Below, one piece after another: positions 36,051-48,466 of a DNA stretch of 64,000 bases. Made by a program: the position numbers and the translations under genes. The notes beneath the pieces are model-generated. The model searched no databases, had not been told where the DNA came from, and was given only the letters and a program-made list of their open reading frames with translations. Every line of letters begins with the position of its first letter. Positions within the stretch are counted from its first letter, which is position 1. Origin of the DNA: Brevipalpus yothersi (Eukaryota; Arthropoda; Arachnida; Trombidiformes; Tenuipalpidae); contig QZCP01000168.1 of the NCBI GenBank assembly GCA_003956705.1, positions 217,301 through 281,300 of the forward strand. The letters are read 5' to 3'.

Positions 36051-37424
36051 TCCGATCTTGATGTAAAGAGTTTCATTCAACTTATCTTTTTATATTGTAC
36101 AGCTTATAACCAAAAATGAACGTGTTTTCAGGTAGTAAACAAAAGAACGATCTAATTTACAATAAAATAAGCCAATAGCACATCACATCACATTCATACA
36201 ATGATTACATGACACATGTTACACAAATTTAAATGAGCCAATAAAAATCATCACAATCAACAACAATCATTAATCAAATCAAAATTGAGGTCCAAAAAAT
36301 TGATTCAAATCAGGTTGAAATCAAATTTTTTTTGTTTACACTGACACTACTGCCCCCTGGTTTCGCGGGTAAGAAGTATGTTTTCATTTGATTTTTTTTT
36401 TCAATTTTCGAATGTTGCATCATCATTACGATAATGTTCGAGATGGATCAGCATGATAATTGATATTATCTGGAGATTTTTCTTGAGTATTTTATTTTTT
36501 TTTCAAATTCTGATAATGATTTGCTTGACTCTAATCACGTGTAAGTGTCTTAAGCTAATGGCTTGGAAAATTGGGAACTTTGTTCTAGCTTTGCACTTTG
36601 GTTCTGAATTCGATGCGAAAAAATTTTCGATTAGCTAAATTAGAATGGAGGTTTGAAGGTACTAGGAAAAAGCAGATTTCGTTTTGCTCTGAGATGCTGG
36701 TACACAGATTTTATCACTCTATCTCTATTGCTCTTCTGGATGATAAGATTCTTAGATTTTGACCTGAAAATATAATTCTTCGGAGAGGAGTGTCATTTGC
36801 TGCTGATCTACGTAACAATGTTACTCATACGAAATAAGCTACATTTCATCAGTATGAGGCAATATTTTTTCCATAGAAAAGTAGGAAAAAATAGACAATG
36901 AGTGCTTGTAGAGGAGTTTTTTTCACGAACTTTCGACTCTCATGACCATCTACAGCCGAATACAGCCGAACTTTGTCAAGTTAAAAGTGGAAAAGATTAT
37001 ATTTGCTAATTTGTTAAAAGGTTAAGCATAAAGTAAACCGTTAGCTTTCGCAAACAAAAGAGGGAAAAAATAGATAAACATTTGAGGTGCTAGTTGCGAG
37101 AAAAAATATCTCTATAACTCAAGTACTTGGCTAGAATTCTCTTTCCATGTGTGTTCATATGCATATTCATATGTATGTGTGTGTGTGTGACTAAATGTCA
37201 GGCTCCACACCAAAAGGTGTGTCTATGGATGCTTCTTCGTGGATTCCAGCATGTTCAGATTTTTCAGGACTTGAGCAGTTCAACAGTGGAAGAAGAACAA
37301 GAAGAAGAAAAAAAAAATCTCATCTGATCAGCTTGTGTATGTGTGTGTGTGTGTATGAGGAGCATCGATAATAATGGTGAAGATGAAAGATCAAATAATA
37401 ACATACATATACACACACACATAT
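36051..37424. other. Intergenic upstream of the INO80-like gene
   Basis: About 1.4 kb with no clear gene. Includes the INO80-like promoter region at left, two exact tandem copies of TACAGCCGAA at 36951-36970, TG tracts near 37173-37189 and 37336-37354, and a CA tract near 37409-37422. Confidence 0.5.
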
Positions 37425-37793
37425 TCACACAATCTTAATCACAAGTGCTGGAGGAGTGACTGTCTCCTGGCATGTCTTATTTAACAAGTGTAATATGCAA
37501 TATTTAAGTGGTTTGATTAGTACTTGATCGTTTTTTGCCTTCTTCTGCTTATATATTTTCAACAATAAAAGGATAAAAATGGTACTCGCATTGGCTGCTT
37601 GAATGATTATTATATGTTGAACTTGTGTGCCTATCAAAGTGCCGTTTGTCAGAGGCTAAAAAAGAAGGAGAGAGAAAAGAAACAAGCTAATATTCTTGGT
37701 TACATTTGATGTTATTGATGTCATACTATTTTTGATCTTATTTCATCCACATAATCACACACATACATACACCTGATCATCATCTATACACAT
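37425..37793 (-). CDS. Possible small membrane protein (tentative)
   Basis: On the minus strand an ATG in a strong context (CCCACCATG) at 37793 opens a 7-codon exon (MCIDDDQ, 37793-37773). It ends at a GTGTAT donor and joins in phase 0 to a TTTTTTAG acceptor at 37655. The frame then runs to TGA at 37425-37427, giving 83 residues. The second part reads PLTNGTLIGTQVQHIIII, a candidate transmembrane stretch around STIFILLLL, and a Lys-rich segment. Another donor (GTACCA) inside would produce a different, shorter end. No family is recognised. The gene would be divergent from the SLC35G gene. Supported only by splice signals, phase and composition. Confidence 0.3.
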
Positions 37794-37902
37794 GGTGGGC
37801 CCAGAAAAATTGATGATTGAAATTATCAGTTGGCTTCTCAAGAGCCTACTAATCGGTGGCTTCTTGACGCTGCCACCATTCTTGCCACTGATAATTAAGT
37901 AA

Positions 37903-38090
37903 TGTTATCCTTTGTAATTTTTTTCTCTTCATTTTCCTCTTCTTCTTCTTCTTCTTCTACATCATCAACTTCATCTTCCTCCTCTATCCTATCATCACTC
38001 TAAACGTGCTGATCTACCTCGATATATTTCGTCTCTCTCTCTCTGAGCTTTAATAGGATCGCACATCACTTGCAACGATTTCCGCGCGTT

Positions 38091-38144
<54 letters not shown>

Positions 38145-38527
38145 ATTTGATAATTTTCCGCCGATGACATCTTTACTCTGATTTGATCGAGTCATCCAGT
38201 GACATTCACGATCAACGAGTTGATTGCCAGCCGAGCCCATCGAGAGAGTATCAACTCATTTATCTTTGCTAGATTATTTGCCAATTTTTGTTCTCACTTC
38301 TTCTCTTTTGGTACTGTCTTGTTGTATATTCACCCCGAAAAAAAATTGCACTCCAGCCAATCCATAGATCAAGTGACCTCAAGTGATCAACAAATCCACG
38401 GGGATCTTGTACTCATCGTAATTTTTTTTTCTGGTCACTTTTTTCACATCATATCATTAGTCCAGTATTTTCTTTGCTCTTCCTATACAAACACGTATTT
38501 ATATCTACACACACACGCACACACATC
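37903..38527. promoter_or_regulatory. 5' region of the SLC35G gene with CT tracts
   Basis: Pyrimidine-rich region before the SLC35G start, with CT tracts at 38031-38044 and 38091-38140 and a CTT-rich stretch near 37927-37990. It probably holds the promoter and 5' UTR. No TATA box at a defined place is seen. Confidence 0.45.
38091..38140 (+). repeat. (CT)n microsatellite
   Basis: About 50 bases of near-pure CT upstream of the SLC35G gene. Confidence 0.9.
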
Positions 38528-39888
38528 ATGTCTATGCTGGAAACAGATTATTATCGTCCATCTTCGTCCAGTGAAGTTCATCGAGGTAACTTTTTGGATC
38601 GTTTATACAAAATACCGGCCATTGGAGTTGTGTTTGCCGCTACTGCAGCCATTCTTTTTGCCACCGGATCATTGTGTGTCAAATTGATCACATCCATAAA
38701 CCCAGTGGAAGTCGTTCTGTTTAGGTGAGCGAATTCGATATGCATCCATCCAGATTGTGTGTGTGTCTATGTGTATATGCATTGCCCATTATCATGCATT
38801 TATCATATGAACAGGTGTCATTAGGAAAACACCTTCTCATGTTATAAGGCATTCATCTACTTTTTCTTTTTCTTCTCTCCACATTCATTTCCACATGCAA
38901 ACATTTATTTTTCCACAGATCATTATTCCAATCGATAATATACACAGTTATTGTGGCATCGTATCGAGAAAGTTTAAAAATACCTTCTAGGGAAAGATTT
39001 CCTTTGGTGGCCAGATGTGTATGTGGATTTTTAACCGCTTGTTGCAGTTATTACAGCATTCGAATGATCTCTCTTGGTGATGCATCCACAATTGCATTCT
39101 CATCACCAGTATTTGTCTCAATATTCGCCTGTATGTGTCTTCGGGAACCATGTGGACCGGTACAATTGATCACCGCAATACTGACCGTACTGGGTGTTAT
39201 ACTCATATGCAAGCCACCGTTCATTTTTGGTGGTGATTCAGCTGAATTTAATCTCAATTGGTTACTCGGTGTGGTGATCGCACTTTTTGGCTCGCTTACT
39301 CGTGCGGTGAATGTAATATGTTTACGGCAAATGAAGCTTACACCTTCATCGGTGGTTATATTCTATTTTTCATTATCTGGTGTTCTACAGAGTTTAATAG
39401 TGTTACTAGTCATGCAGGGTCTCAAATTTCCCAACAATGTTAACGATATTCTATTACTACTTGGTGTTGGCACCTTCACATCACTTGGCCAATACTTTCA
39501 AACGGTTGCACTTAAAATTGAAGAAGCTGGACCCGTATCGATGGCTCGAACACTGGACATTGTGATGTCATTTGTGTATCAAATAACTCTTCTCAACAAT
39601 CCAGCCGAATGGACTGATCTCGCTGGGGCTGGTGTTGTGTGTGGTTCTGTGATCATTGTTGGACTCCACAAGTGGTACAATCGACGACCCGAAGTGTTCA
39701 GCCGATGTTTGCCATGTTTGGCACCTCGAAAAGAGCAGAGGACAAGTTTCCGTGGATCGGTTGCAATTGTGCCTCCATTGCAAACACAAGAGAAGAACAC
39801 TAATTGCAATCATAATAGCCATAATAATCAAGAAGCTATCAAAGAAGTTATCAAGAATGGAATTAACGGGATCAGATTGTCACCATGA
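38528..39888 (+). CDS. SLC35G-type transporter (EamA / DMT family)
   Basis: Multi-pass membrane protein of the drug/metabolite transporter superfamily. Mammalian SLC35G1 sits in ER and plasma membrane, but the substrate here cannot be read from sequence. Two exons, 38528-38724 and 38919-39888, joined in phase (AG/A) give 388 residues. Two EamA halves are visible: IGVVFAATAAILFATGSLCVK starts TM1, SLGDASTIAFSSPVFVSIFA is the conserved loop and helix of the first half, and GVGTFTSLGQYFQTVALKIE with EEAGPVSMARTLDIVMSFVYQ marks the second. About ten hydrophobic segments. The C-terminal cytosolic tail of about 80 residues is Asn/His-rich. Start chosen at 38528 (MSMLETDYY) because upstream in-frame codons lie in the CA-rich leader. 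Confidence 0.9.
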
Positions 39889-41281
39889 GATGACGCACTC
39901 GTTGTCAGCAAGAATGTCCAAAATTGTCGTCAAATCGCTTCGATGAAGAGAAGAAAGTAATTGTTTAATTGCTTGATTATTACAGCACAATTGATCCACA
40001 CTTTCATCTCCATGCACACACATACACGCATACACTTTTTCGAGACTATTGGATAGTTGATTGGGTGTGTGATTATGGAATGATTTTGCTGTTGGAGAGA
40101 CTAATTTTTCTTTGGACATTCATTCATTGATGGCAACGAGTTGAGCATACATGAGCCCACTGACTTAACGATCATCGTTTAGCAAACTACGATTGTAACT
40201 TTGATTGCAATCGTTTTAGAAGAAGAAAAAAAAATTTATAAATATGTAAATTATTATTAGATTGATAGTTATATATGGATATATATTTCGCCAACTATCT
40301 TCCTGTGTTGATGTTGATTCTTTGGGGAAGAAAAGTTTATCAACTTCAAATTTTTCTTCATCTCCTTGAATGAGCTAAAATTGAAGTTATACATACATTT
40401 TGATCACACACATCATCACTATTTTTGTCAGAGTTGTTCTATTTCTATTGGATTTATCGTGAAATTATCACTCCAAGTGTATAGTTTCACGAGAAAAAAA
40501 AGTTATTTTGTGCATTTCGTGATTATTCCCTTCCTTCAACTCTATTTTTCACTAATTATTCTTCCACTACTATACATATCTATCTCTCTTTCTCTCTATC
40601 TCTATTCTGGAAATCATTGAATATTATACACCTTATAAATACTATATCTATGGACATCTCATCCTCAAACATACATTTGTGTATTGAAAAAAAGGTCAAT
40701 AATTTATCATAAATGAAAAATTGAACCCAACCCATGAGTTTCATACTTGATCTGCAAAAACAATGATCCTCAATATAATCCAAATCACCTTCTAATTGAG
40801 AGGGTAAACCAGGAAGTCGAGTGATAGGTGTGATAAATTTTTTTTTCTGGGCTCTCCGAATAATTGATCAAATATTCTAGCGAAAGAATATATTTCACAA
40901 ACAGACAAAAGCTTCTATCCACATGGTGCGGGTTCCAACTTATCGATTCAAAATTATCAAATACACATGTACATTGAATATTGCCACTTTTTGTTCCGCA
41001 TTCAGCAAACTACTCATTGATTTGCAGAAAAAAAATTGAGATGAATGATTGAATCTCGATATGCAAATTGGGATGTGGGTTTATCATGATGAAACGTATC
41101 GCAATTATTATTGATACAATCCGTAATTAATACACACAAAAAATAGGAACATTAATTCAAAATCAGTATGTATATATAATGGACAAGAATGTGTAACCTA
41201 TGCTTGTCGAGATAAAATATTGCTCAAGACAAATGAATATAAATTTTTGGAATCTTATAATATGAATTTAATCCATCTAAT
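39889..41281. other. Convergent intergenic region, no gene seen
   Basis: About 1.4 kb between the stop codons of the SLC35G gene and the disordered-protein gene. AT-rich, with both 3' UTRs, one POU octamer at 41061-41068 and a short CT run near 40584-40602. No coding region supported. Confidence 0.5.
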
Positions 41282-42184
41282 TCAGCTCTTATCGGGAGGA
41301 TCCTTTCCTTCTTGCGATCTTCTATCCGTACTAGATCCGGGTTCATTTTGTTTGTCATAAAAATGTTTAATCAAAGATGCATCCATTCCAGAGCCAGTAT
41401 TCATCATCAGATCAGATTTTGGTTCATCTAATTCGATACCAGCTTTTCTGGCCGCTTGACGTGCCTGTTCTTTAATCAAATCTTTATTTGACAATACTAT
41501 CGCTGATCCAGCGATGCTGGTTTTACCTCCAGCTCCTTGCTTAATTAAAGACAAAGATCCACAGCTTGACAGTGTTGATTGTGGTGATACTATTGATTGT
41601 TCTGGTGCTGCATACTTTGATTGTGCCTCTGATTGCTTTGACGGAGCAGAACGTCTACTACTAGATGACCGATCAGCTGTTCTATGTACAGTTGGTGGTA
41701 AATTTGATGGCAATGCTGTACGCACCATTGGTGGTCGCATTCCTGGATTGGTAGGTGGATTAGCCATTTGCGGTGGTACACTTCCTGGCGGTAAAGCAGA
41801 TCCTTTGCCGGTCACAAATGGAGGAATAGGCTCAGTACTATGAATCAAATCGGTACTTTTTGAATTCTCATCGAATGCCAATGAATAAGCTGCACTCAAT
41901 TCACTTGTTCCTTCAGATCTTTTGCTGGCCATGGTACCAGGAAGAACGAATTCTGATATTCCAGGAGGTACTGGTCCACTGGACACTTCTCCTTCTGGAG
42001 CGAGCATAAAATCGGACATGGTCACAGGTACATCAGCAGCTGAAGATGGTTCCTCTTTCTTCGAACTTTTGCTCGATCCATCATATCGAGTGGTCTTTAT
42101 TTTGGGCTTTGTTTGCCTTGATTCTTTTGATGTATGCTTCTTTTTTCTACTACTTTGTTTTTTCTTGTCTTCTTTTTCGGACAT
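41282..42184 (-). CDS. Uncharacterised disordered protein
   Basis: Single-exon frame of 300 residues, not recognised. The N-terminus is Lys/Ser rich (KKKQSSRKKKHTSK, a possible nuclear signal). The centre is Pro/Ser rich with two similar short motifs, TMSDFMLAPEGE (about 55-66) and GISEFVLPG (about 75-83), which may be docking sites. The C-terminus has one likely helix (LIKEQARQAARKAGIEL) and an acidic/Lys end. No cysteine cluster, membrane segment or enzyme motif. Codon use and lack of stops over 900 bases support coding, while antisense frames here are shadows. A TACAG just before the ATG could be the acceptor of a 5' UTR intron. Confidence 0.7.
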   Translation of the reverse strand: MSEKEDKKKQSSRKKKHTSKESRQTKPKIKTTRYDGSSKSSKKEEPSSAADVPVTMSDFMLAPEGEVSSGPVPPGISEFVLPGTMASKRSEGTSELSAAYSLAFDENSKSTDLIHSTEPIPPFVTGKGSALPPGSVPPQMANPPTNPGMRPPMVRTALPSNLPPTVHRTADRSSSSRRSAPSKQSEAQSKYAAPEQSIVSPQSTLSSCGSLSLIKQGAGGKTSIAGSAIVLSNKDLIKEQARQAARKAGIELDEPKSDLMMNTGSGMDASLIKHFYDKQNEPGSSTDRRSQEGKDPPDKS

Positions 42185-42986
42185 ACTGTATACACCTGAT
42201 TATTTAGAAAATTGGCAATAGATTTTTTGATTGATTATGGACATTTTGAACCGTAGAGAAAAGGAAAACATTTCGAGATGAGTTAAATCGCCATGAATTA
42301 AGAGAGATGCTATGAATATTGAGGGATACTGATAATTGTTGATAATATCAAGTGTCTCCTCCTTGTTTTAAGATATAATTAAGAGAAGAACGTGTAAAAA
42401 AGAGAAGCTCGGTTAAAAATAACTGTACTATCATCGTTGTTATTGCTTTCTTAATTAGGCTTCCAATTGAACCCAAAGTTGATAGAAAATCGGAGTTATT
42501 GAGCAGGTATTGATCAGATAGATGGATTTTCTATGTTAACCGTTGAATTTTGTGCAAGTTTAATCATCTAAAATATCAAATATCAAATATTCTTCGTTCA
42601 TAATGTTTAAGTGAAATCGTTATTATGACCAGATGCAAGCGTCCCTGTCTTGGTATAATGACGCATTGTAAGTGAATATGAATATTTTTATCTTGATTAC
42701 CTGCATGTAGAGTATATTTTTTCCGAAACATGCTGAAAAAGTTCCGATTCTAGAATATCATCTCTCGAATATTAAATGTTTTTGAGACCAAAGCTTCATA
42801 TTTAATGAGATATGCGATCGTATCAACATTGGAAAGTCAAGCTTCTTGTAACAAAAATGAATCAAAAAGATAGTTCACCAAGATTGATTCAAGTCTGAGA
42901 ATGGATAGATATAAGTTGATTCACCAAGAATTCAAAGATTACCACAATTCGAAAACGGAACGACGAGAGCTGATCATGATGGCTTT
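42185..42986. other. Intergenic, upstream of the disordered-protein gene
   Basis: About 800 bases between two minus-strand genes: promoter of the disordered-protein gene and 3' UTR of the helical-protein gene. AT-rich, no coding region supported. Confidence 0.5.
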
Positions 42987-44389
42987 TCACTTGGTGCCAG
43001 AAAAATTGGAGCCTCGTCTAGGCGATTTCTAGAAGATTAAGAAGACACGTACAAAATGAACAAAATGAGAGATCACAAAATTCATTTAAATGCTGATTAC
43101 CATACCTTTGGACAATTTTCGAGCATGTATTTAAGCCATTCGGGAAAGATGCCAGGATATGCTTTAGCTGATTCCGATCGATCTTGTAGACACTGTGGAA
43201 AAAGTTAATTGAGAAACTCAACTCCAATCAAGTTACAGAAGACAATTTACCTTATCATGAACTGGTGGAGCTCCTGGCACAGTTATGCAGGGTTTCTTGC
43301 GTGCCAAAGGAGAATTTTGAAATTTTCGTAAAAATTCTGGAGTATAGCACACCTTCTTCCGACTATCACCGGTGGTACCACTTTGATTGGTAATCTTATT
43401 CGTTTCATTTGATGATTTACAAGATTCTTCATCACTATCTGCCGAAGAAGCATTTGAGCCATCTTGTGAAGTCTCTTGGGTTGTTGTTGAATCGTTCCAA
43501 CTTTCCTCCTCTTCCACTGAGCTTCCACTTGATTTGGTAACAAATTGTTCTGGAATTTTTTCACCCTCTGGCACTAGCAGCTTGATGAGAAAATCTTTGA
43601 ATTTTTCTTCAGATTGCTTCAAAGTGGGAAGTATATCTTCGGCAAACGATGTAAAGAAGATAATTTTCACTGTATGACTCATCTTATTGACAATAGATTT
43701 GAGTATATCGGTTGCAATTGGCCAAATTTGAGGATCTGTTGAATGTGGTGATCGTTTCATAACATTGGTCACTCTGGTAAAGAGAATAATGAGTTTACAA
43801 ATACATTGAAGAAACCTTATCATAAAAAATGGAAACTCAACAATTACTCACCCATAACGTAATTGATTCAGTGACAAATTTTTGGCGAAAATAAGTTCCA
43901 TAAAAATTTCGGCAGCCATTTTTCTTGAATCAATATCATCAGGATGTTCTAGTAGGAACTCAAAGCAACCAGAAACAAAAAAATTTGGTGGATTGCCTTT
44001 CAACGATTCGAAGGCATCTTGAACTGTTGATTTATCTTTGCTTGTAAGATATTCCTCTAGACATGTTTTCGTCTTTTGTATCAATATTTTTCCAGGTAAA
44101 CGTCTTGGTGGTTTCGAGACATAATCGAAGAAAGATCCTTTCGAAAATCATAATAATAATAATAAAATGATAAGATTTCACACGGGCAAAAAATTAGCTA
44201 TCAAATCAATCTCATGATATTTGATTGTGGTAACTTACCCCAAACATCACGATCAACAGTTGATTCGAAAGTTTCCTTCTTGGCGAGATTATTGTTATCA
44301 TTATTGTAGCAAGATTCCAACGATTTGTTGTTATCCATAACTCGAATTCGACGTGTTTGCACTGAAACTGAATTATGATGATCATTCAT
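42987..44389 (-). CDS. Helical-repeat protein with eIF4E-binding-like motif
   Basis: Five minus-strand exons: 44389-44239, 44137-43852, 43773-43251, 43192-43106 and 43028-42987, in consistent phase, 362 residues. Residues of roughly 50-215 are a chain of amphipathic helices (FFVSGCFEFLLEHP, KMAAEIFMELIFA, IATDILKSIVNKM, AEDILPTLKQ), resembling a MIF4G/HEAT domain. A Ser/Glu-rich linker follows, then KVCYTPEFLRKFQ. This resembles the eIF4E-binding Y-x4-L-phi motif and flanks of eIF4G (YDREFLL-FQ), although the phi position is Arg, and a KKP...PP..DK segment follows as in eIF4G. A translation regulator, perhaps mextli-like but without a visible KH domain, is the best guess. The start is uncertain: in-frame ATGs also exist at 44506 and 44338. 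Confidence 0.6.
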
Positions 44390-45621
44390 ATTGATTATAA
44401 ACTCATCAAAATCCACTGATTGATATAAGAGAAGAAGATGATGGAGAGTTGAGAGTTGAGAGAAAGAAAATGAAGAAGGAAGAAAAAAAAAGCCAAATGA
44501 TCTCACTTCTCAACTCTCGAACAGAAACTGATAAGATTCGAAGCTAAACTTTGCCTTTCAATCTCTCAGTCTCTGTCTCTCAAGTAGATTGCTTTTTTGA
44601 GTGATGACATCAACCCGAGAAGGACACAAAACTAGGTGATAATTGATCCGATGATTTCTTTTTCACTTTCTCTCTCTCACTAAAACACTCATCTATCCTC
44701 AAACTGCGACTTGATCCAGGGCCGATTAGCCATTGTCAAGGCATCTCAGCGCAAACTGGGTACTCAAAAAATTTAATCTTTCTCTCTCTCTCTCTCGATC
44801 ATCGATTATCAACTTGACCAATGATTGATGAGCTTTTGTCTCACTTTAAACTATTCTGTCATTCTACTAGAGAGAAAGAGTATCATCATTTTCGGATGAT
44901 TAAGACGATTAAATGGCCTTTGTGGCTCAATAATCCCTACAATTAACAGTGTATGGTAACAATGTTTGCGCCTTTTTTATTATCAGTAACAAGGATGACT
45001 CCAAAATTTTTATCATGCCTGTTGTCTTAATTTGAAGAATGAAAACACATGAGAAATCAACGATATTATCTAGATAATTTGTTTCCCCAGCTTATGCAAT
45101 GGTGTGTCATTTCCTGAATCTGGTACACGTACATGAGTATGTGCTGGATGAATGAAAAATGAATCATTTTCCCAGTAAATGCGTTTGAAGGGCAATCTGA
45201 TTGCACACATATCGGAGTTATGTGTTTTGAGAAGCTCAAATCAAGGATTTGTGGATGAAGTTTTGCATTATTGAAGGGAAACAGCTCAGAAAGTTGAAAT
45301 TGCTCTATTCTCTGAAATTTTTTAGCAAACTTTGTAAAATTAGTAAAATTATTTCATCATCTGCTAAACTTAGCGGAACTGATTTTAGATGGAGCCATGT
45401 TTGCGATTCTCGAAAAAAAGTTCTGTTTTTGCCAACTTTTTTTCGAACCGAAACGAAATAAAATTTTTCTCGATTGTTTTCGCTTTTTTTGGACGAAAAA
45501 AACAATGCTCATCATTTGCATTTAACCTTGATGTGTGAGTGTGTGTTGATCATCAATTTGGGCCCGGAATGATAATCAGTCAGTAAAATGGGAAGAGAAA
45601 AGTTCATCTCGAATTTTTTCT

Positions 45622-45626
<5 letters not shown>

Positions 45627-45657
<31 letters not shown>
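45627..45657 (+). repeat. (CT)n microsatellite
   Basis: About 31 bases of pure CT. Confidence 0.9.
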
Positions 45658-45659
<2 letters not shown>

Positions 45660-47407
45660 GTTACTCCTTGCTGTTTTCTTATACATCACTGATCTTGATG
45701 GTGGTCATCGAGATGATAATCAAAATAGGAGGAGAAGGTGGAGAGAAGGATAGTTTAGTGGTAAAAGGATCACCTTGGTTTGTGGCTATGATGATGATTT
45801 AAGCCTCTCTCTCTCATCGAATTTTGTTGCATCCTAATCGGTAGAATTTTCTCGTCCATCTAATCCAAGGTGATACTAATGAGAAAAATAAACTGGCAAC
45901 ATAGTATTTATCCATGAGCTTCAATCATGTTTTTTAGGGAAGATCGCCAACAATAGGCGTTGAGAAGAGAGCAAAACTTTCTCAAATTCTGGGAACATTG
46001 TTGTTTTGATGATTAATGGACGATAAAATCAAGCCATGATAGCGAAAATTTTCATTTCCTCTCTCTCCCTCTCTTCAGGAATCATGATCAAAAAAAATAT
46101 TTGAGACACATACACAAAATATATACAGTTTTATCATACTGTAAGGCTGATGCAAATGATCAATTAAAAGTGATCACTATATCTGATCAATCAACACGCA
46201 ATCATTTCGATTTTCCCCAACCGATGGTCAATTGAAGAGATGTTTTCCCTTAATTTCAAGCCACTTTTGCATTCAGCTCAGCTAGTTGGAAATAAATAAA
46301 ATTCTACCTCTTTCACTCTCAATTGCATGCCAATGTATTCGTAAATCAAGTGATGAAAACTTATCAAGGTCTGTTCATCGTTCTGAATCTTTAAGCCAAA
46401 AAGTTAGCTTACTGTCGATAATATTAATACTTTGTACCGGATCAATTTAATCAAGTAACCTCTCTCTTATTTGACACTGATCAAAGGCCTCGATGAGGTT
46501 CTTCCTTTTCTTCCGCTCTTGAATTCCACCCATTTTTTTTCTTTGATGACAATAATTTCGCCATTCCCATAAGAAAGTACATTTACCTTAATTGCAACCG
46601 TTCACAGGATGCCTTGTTGGACACTTATATGTATGTATTTTTGGGAAAGTTATCACGGAAAACAGATTTCTCATGAATTACAATTCCCTAGAATACTTCG
46701 AATGGGTATAGTTGAAAATGGGGCAAAAGTTTTCCCAATCGCCTTTTTCAACTATCATTCTGATAAGCCATCAGAATCGTTTTGGAACAAAAAATGATAC
46801 TGAATTGCAATTCAAATATCTACGAAAGATATTATTGACAAATATTTATCATTTCCGATAGATTTTGAAATATTTTATCACTCGACGTCATCATGAGACA
46901 TTTATCAAAACCGTTCATACCATTTTTGACTCTACAACATCTGTATGTGTGTCAACTGAACTGGATGCTCATGTTTTGTCGAAAGCTTATCAAAATCTTT
47001 TGATCATGATTCATGTCCATAAATATTTTATTCATTTCCTTTCGCGTAGCACAATTCTTCTTCTTCTTTTCGTTTCTCTATCTCTCCATTTTATTCAAGT
47101 AAACATAAACATTGAATATATAATTCATATTTCTTTCACAAGTAGCAATTTTTTTTGATTTATATAGTTTTCCCGTCAACCCTTTAAGCTCCAATTGATA
47201 AGTCATTTATACATGTACATGTATGAATGGAATACTTTTCCCTCCTTTATAATCGAATGAAAGTGTTTGATTGTCATTCAATAAGCCTTTGGGTGATGAA
47301 TTGAGATGGCTAATTTTCTTCACCTGGGAAGATCAACTATCCTCAAAGCCAATGTCCCTCCTTCTGTAAAAACAGTAGTCATAAATGAGTTTAGTAAGGT
47401 GTTTGAT

Positions 47408-47506
47408 GGAGAGAGAGAGAGAGAGAGAGAGAGAAAGAAAGAAAGAAAGAGAGAAAGATCCAGGAAGGATGAGAGAGAGAGAGAAAGAGAGAGACAGAGA
47501 GAGAAT
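47408..47506 (+). repeat. GA-rich microsatellite
   Basis: GA, GAAA and interrupted GA units over about 100 bases. The Arg/Glu repeats read from it are not a protein. Confidence 0.9.
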
Positions 47507-48398
47507 CGAGATGAGGATGAAGGAGACGCATCTTTTATGTCAATGATTCTATCAGCATGATTGGGCTTGATCGGGAAAAAGAATTTTAAGGCCACTTTTT
47601 CTACCTCGAGCGTAAATATCTAAGGTCATCCCACCTCAGTTGGTTCCGTTCCGCTCCCAAACTTTCGTCCTACAGTCGATGAAATTGAAACGGAATATTA
47701 ACACATTTCAAATCAAACGGTGGCCATGCTGATCCTCTTTCTTACACATATATATATATCTTTTCTCTATCTTTTTTACCATTCATTTGATTTTTTTGTT
47801 TTCCCGAGATTATTTGTTTTTTGTTCACTTGTATCGTTCTTGCCTCAAATTTTGAGAACATCGAGCGAAGTCAAGATCTCATTCTATCATAAGAAAGCTA
47901 TTCATGTATTCAGACAGGATATATCAATCCTTTTTATTTCTCTTCCATCCGATATAGCATGTACGTGGTACATGCTGTACTACTATTGCTGCCGATACTT
48001 AAATACTAAATACATGGATGTTTCATTACAGTCCATCACAAATCAGGCCAATGGATATAGTAAAATTTTCATTCTTATCCGAATCCGATCATAATCAAAT
48101 CTAAATATTTGACATTGATAATTAGAAACCAAGAATCTGATGTTGAGAAGCTGTTGATGGCTAAAGTCTATCTTTATCTCCTCTCACCACTATTGGGCAG
48201 ATTTATCCTGGATTGGCGTTGTCCACGATATTTGGCTGCAATGTTGGGATAAAAATTTTTTCACTACTATTTTACTCTATCCACACAAGTATCGGTAGTA
48301 GTAGCTAGTAGTAGCTGGCTGATCAATTCCTTGAAAAATAAAATTTTGCCTTAAGACTCTTATCTACGATCATGGCTAGATAGGTTGGCCAAACTTTC

Positions 48399-48401
<3 letters not shown>

Positions 48402-48463
<62 letters not shown>
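48402..48463 (+). repeat. (GA)n microsatellite
   Basis: About 62 bases of pure GA. Confidence 0.95.

Positions 48464-48466
<3 letters not shown>

Larger units (their letters stand above)
44390..48401. other. Gene-poor region, part 1
   Basis: No convincing gene on either strand. It holds the promoter of the helical-protein gene at the left end, CT/GA microsatellites, POU octamers at 45514-45521 and 46150-46157, and a 14-base TACATGTACATGTA palindrome at 47210-47223. Open frames here are AT-driven or run through GA repeats. Confidence 0.5.

Noticed and set aside
41514..41843. 109-codon plus-strand frame
   Set aside because: Antisense shadow of the disordered-protein gene, with glycine/proline composition caused by the opposite strand.
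45751..45770. tRNA A-box-like stretch (TAGTTTAGTGGTAAAAGG)
   Set aside because: No B box or cloverleaf follows within 100 bases.
47306..47560. Open frame rich in Arg/Glu
   Set aside because: It is a translation of the GA microsatellite at 47408-47506; the same applies to frames at 1021-1368, 52860-53198 and 61259-61504.
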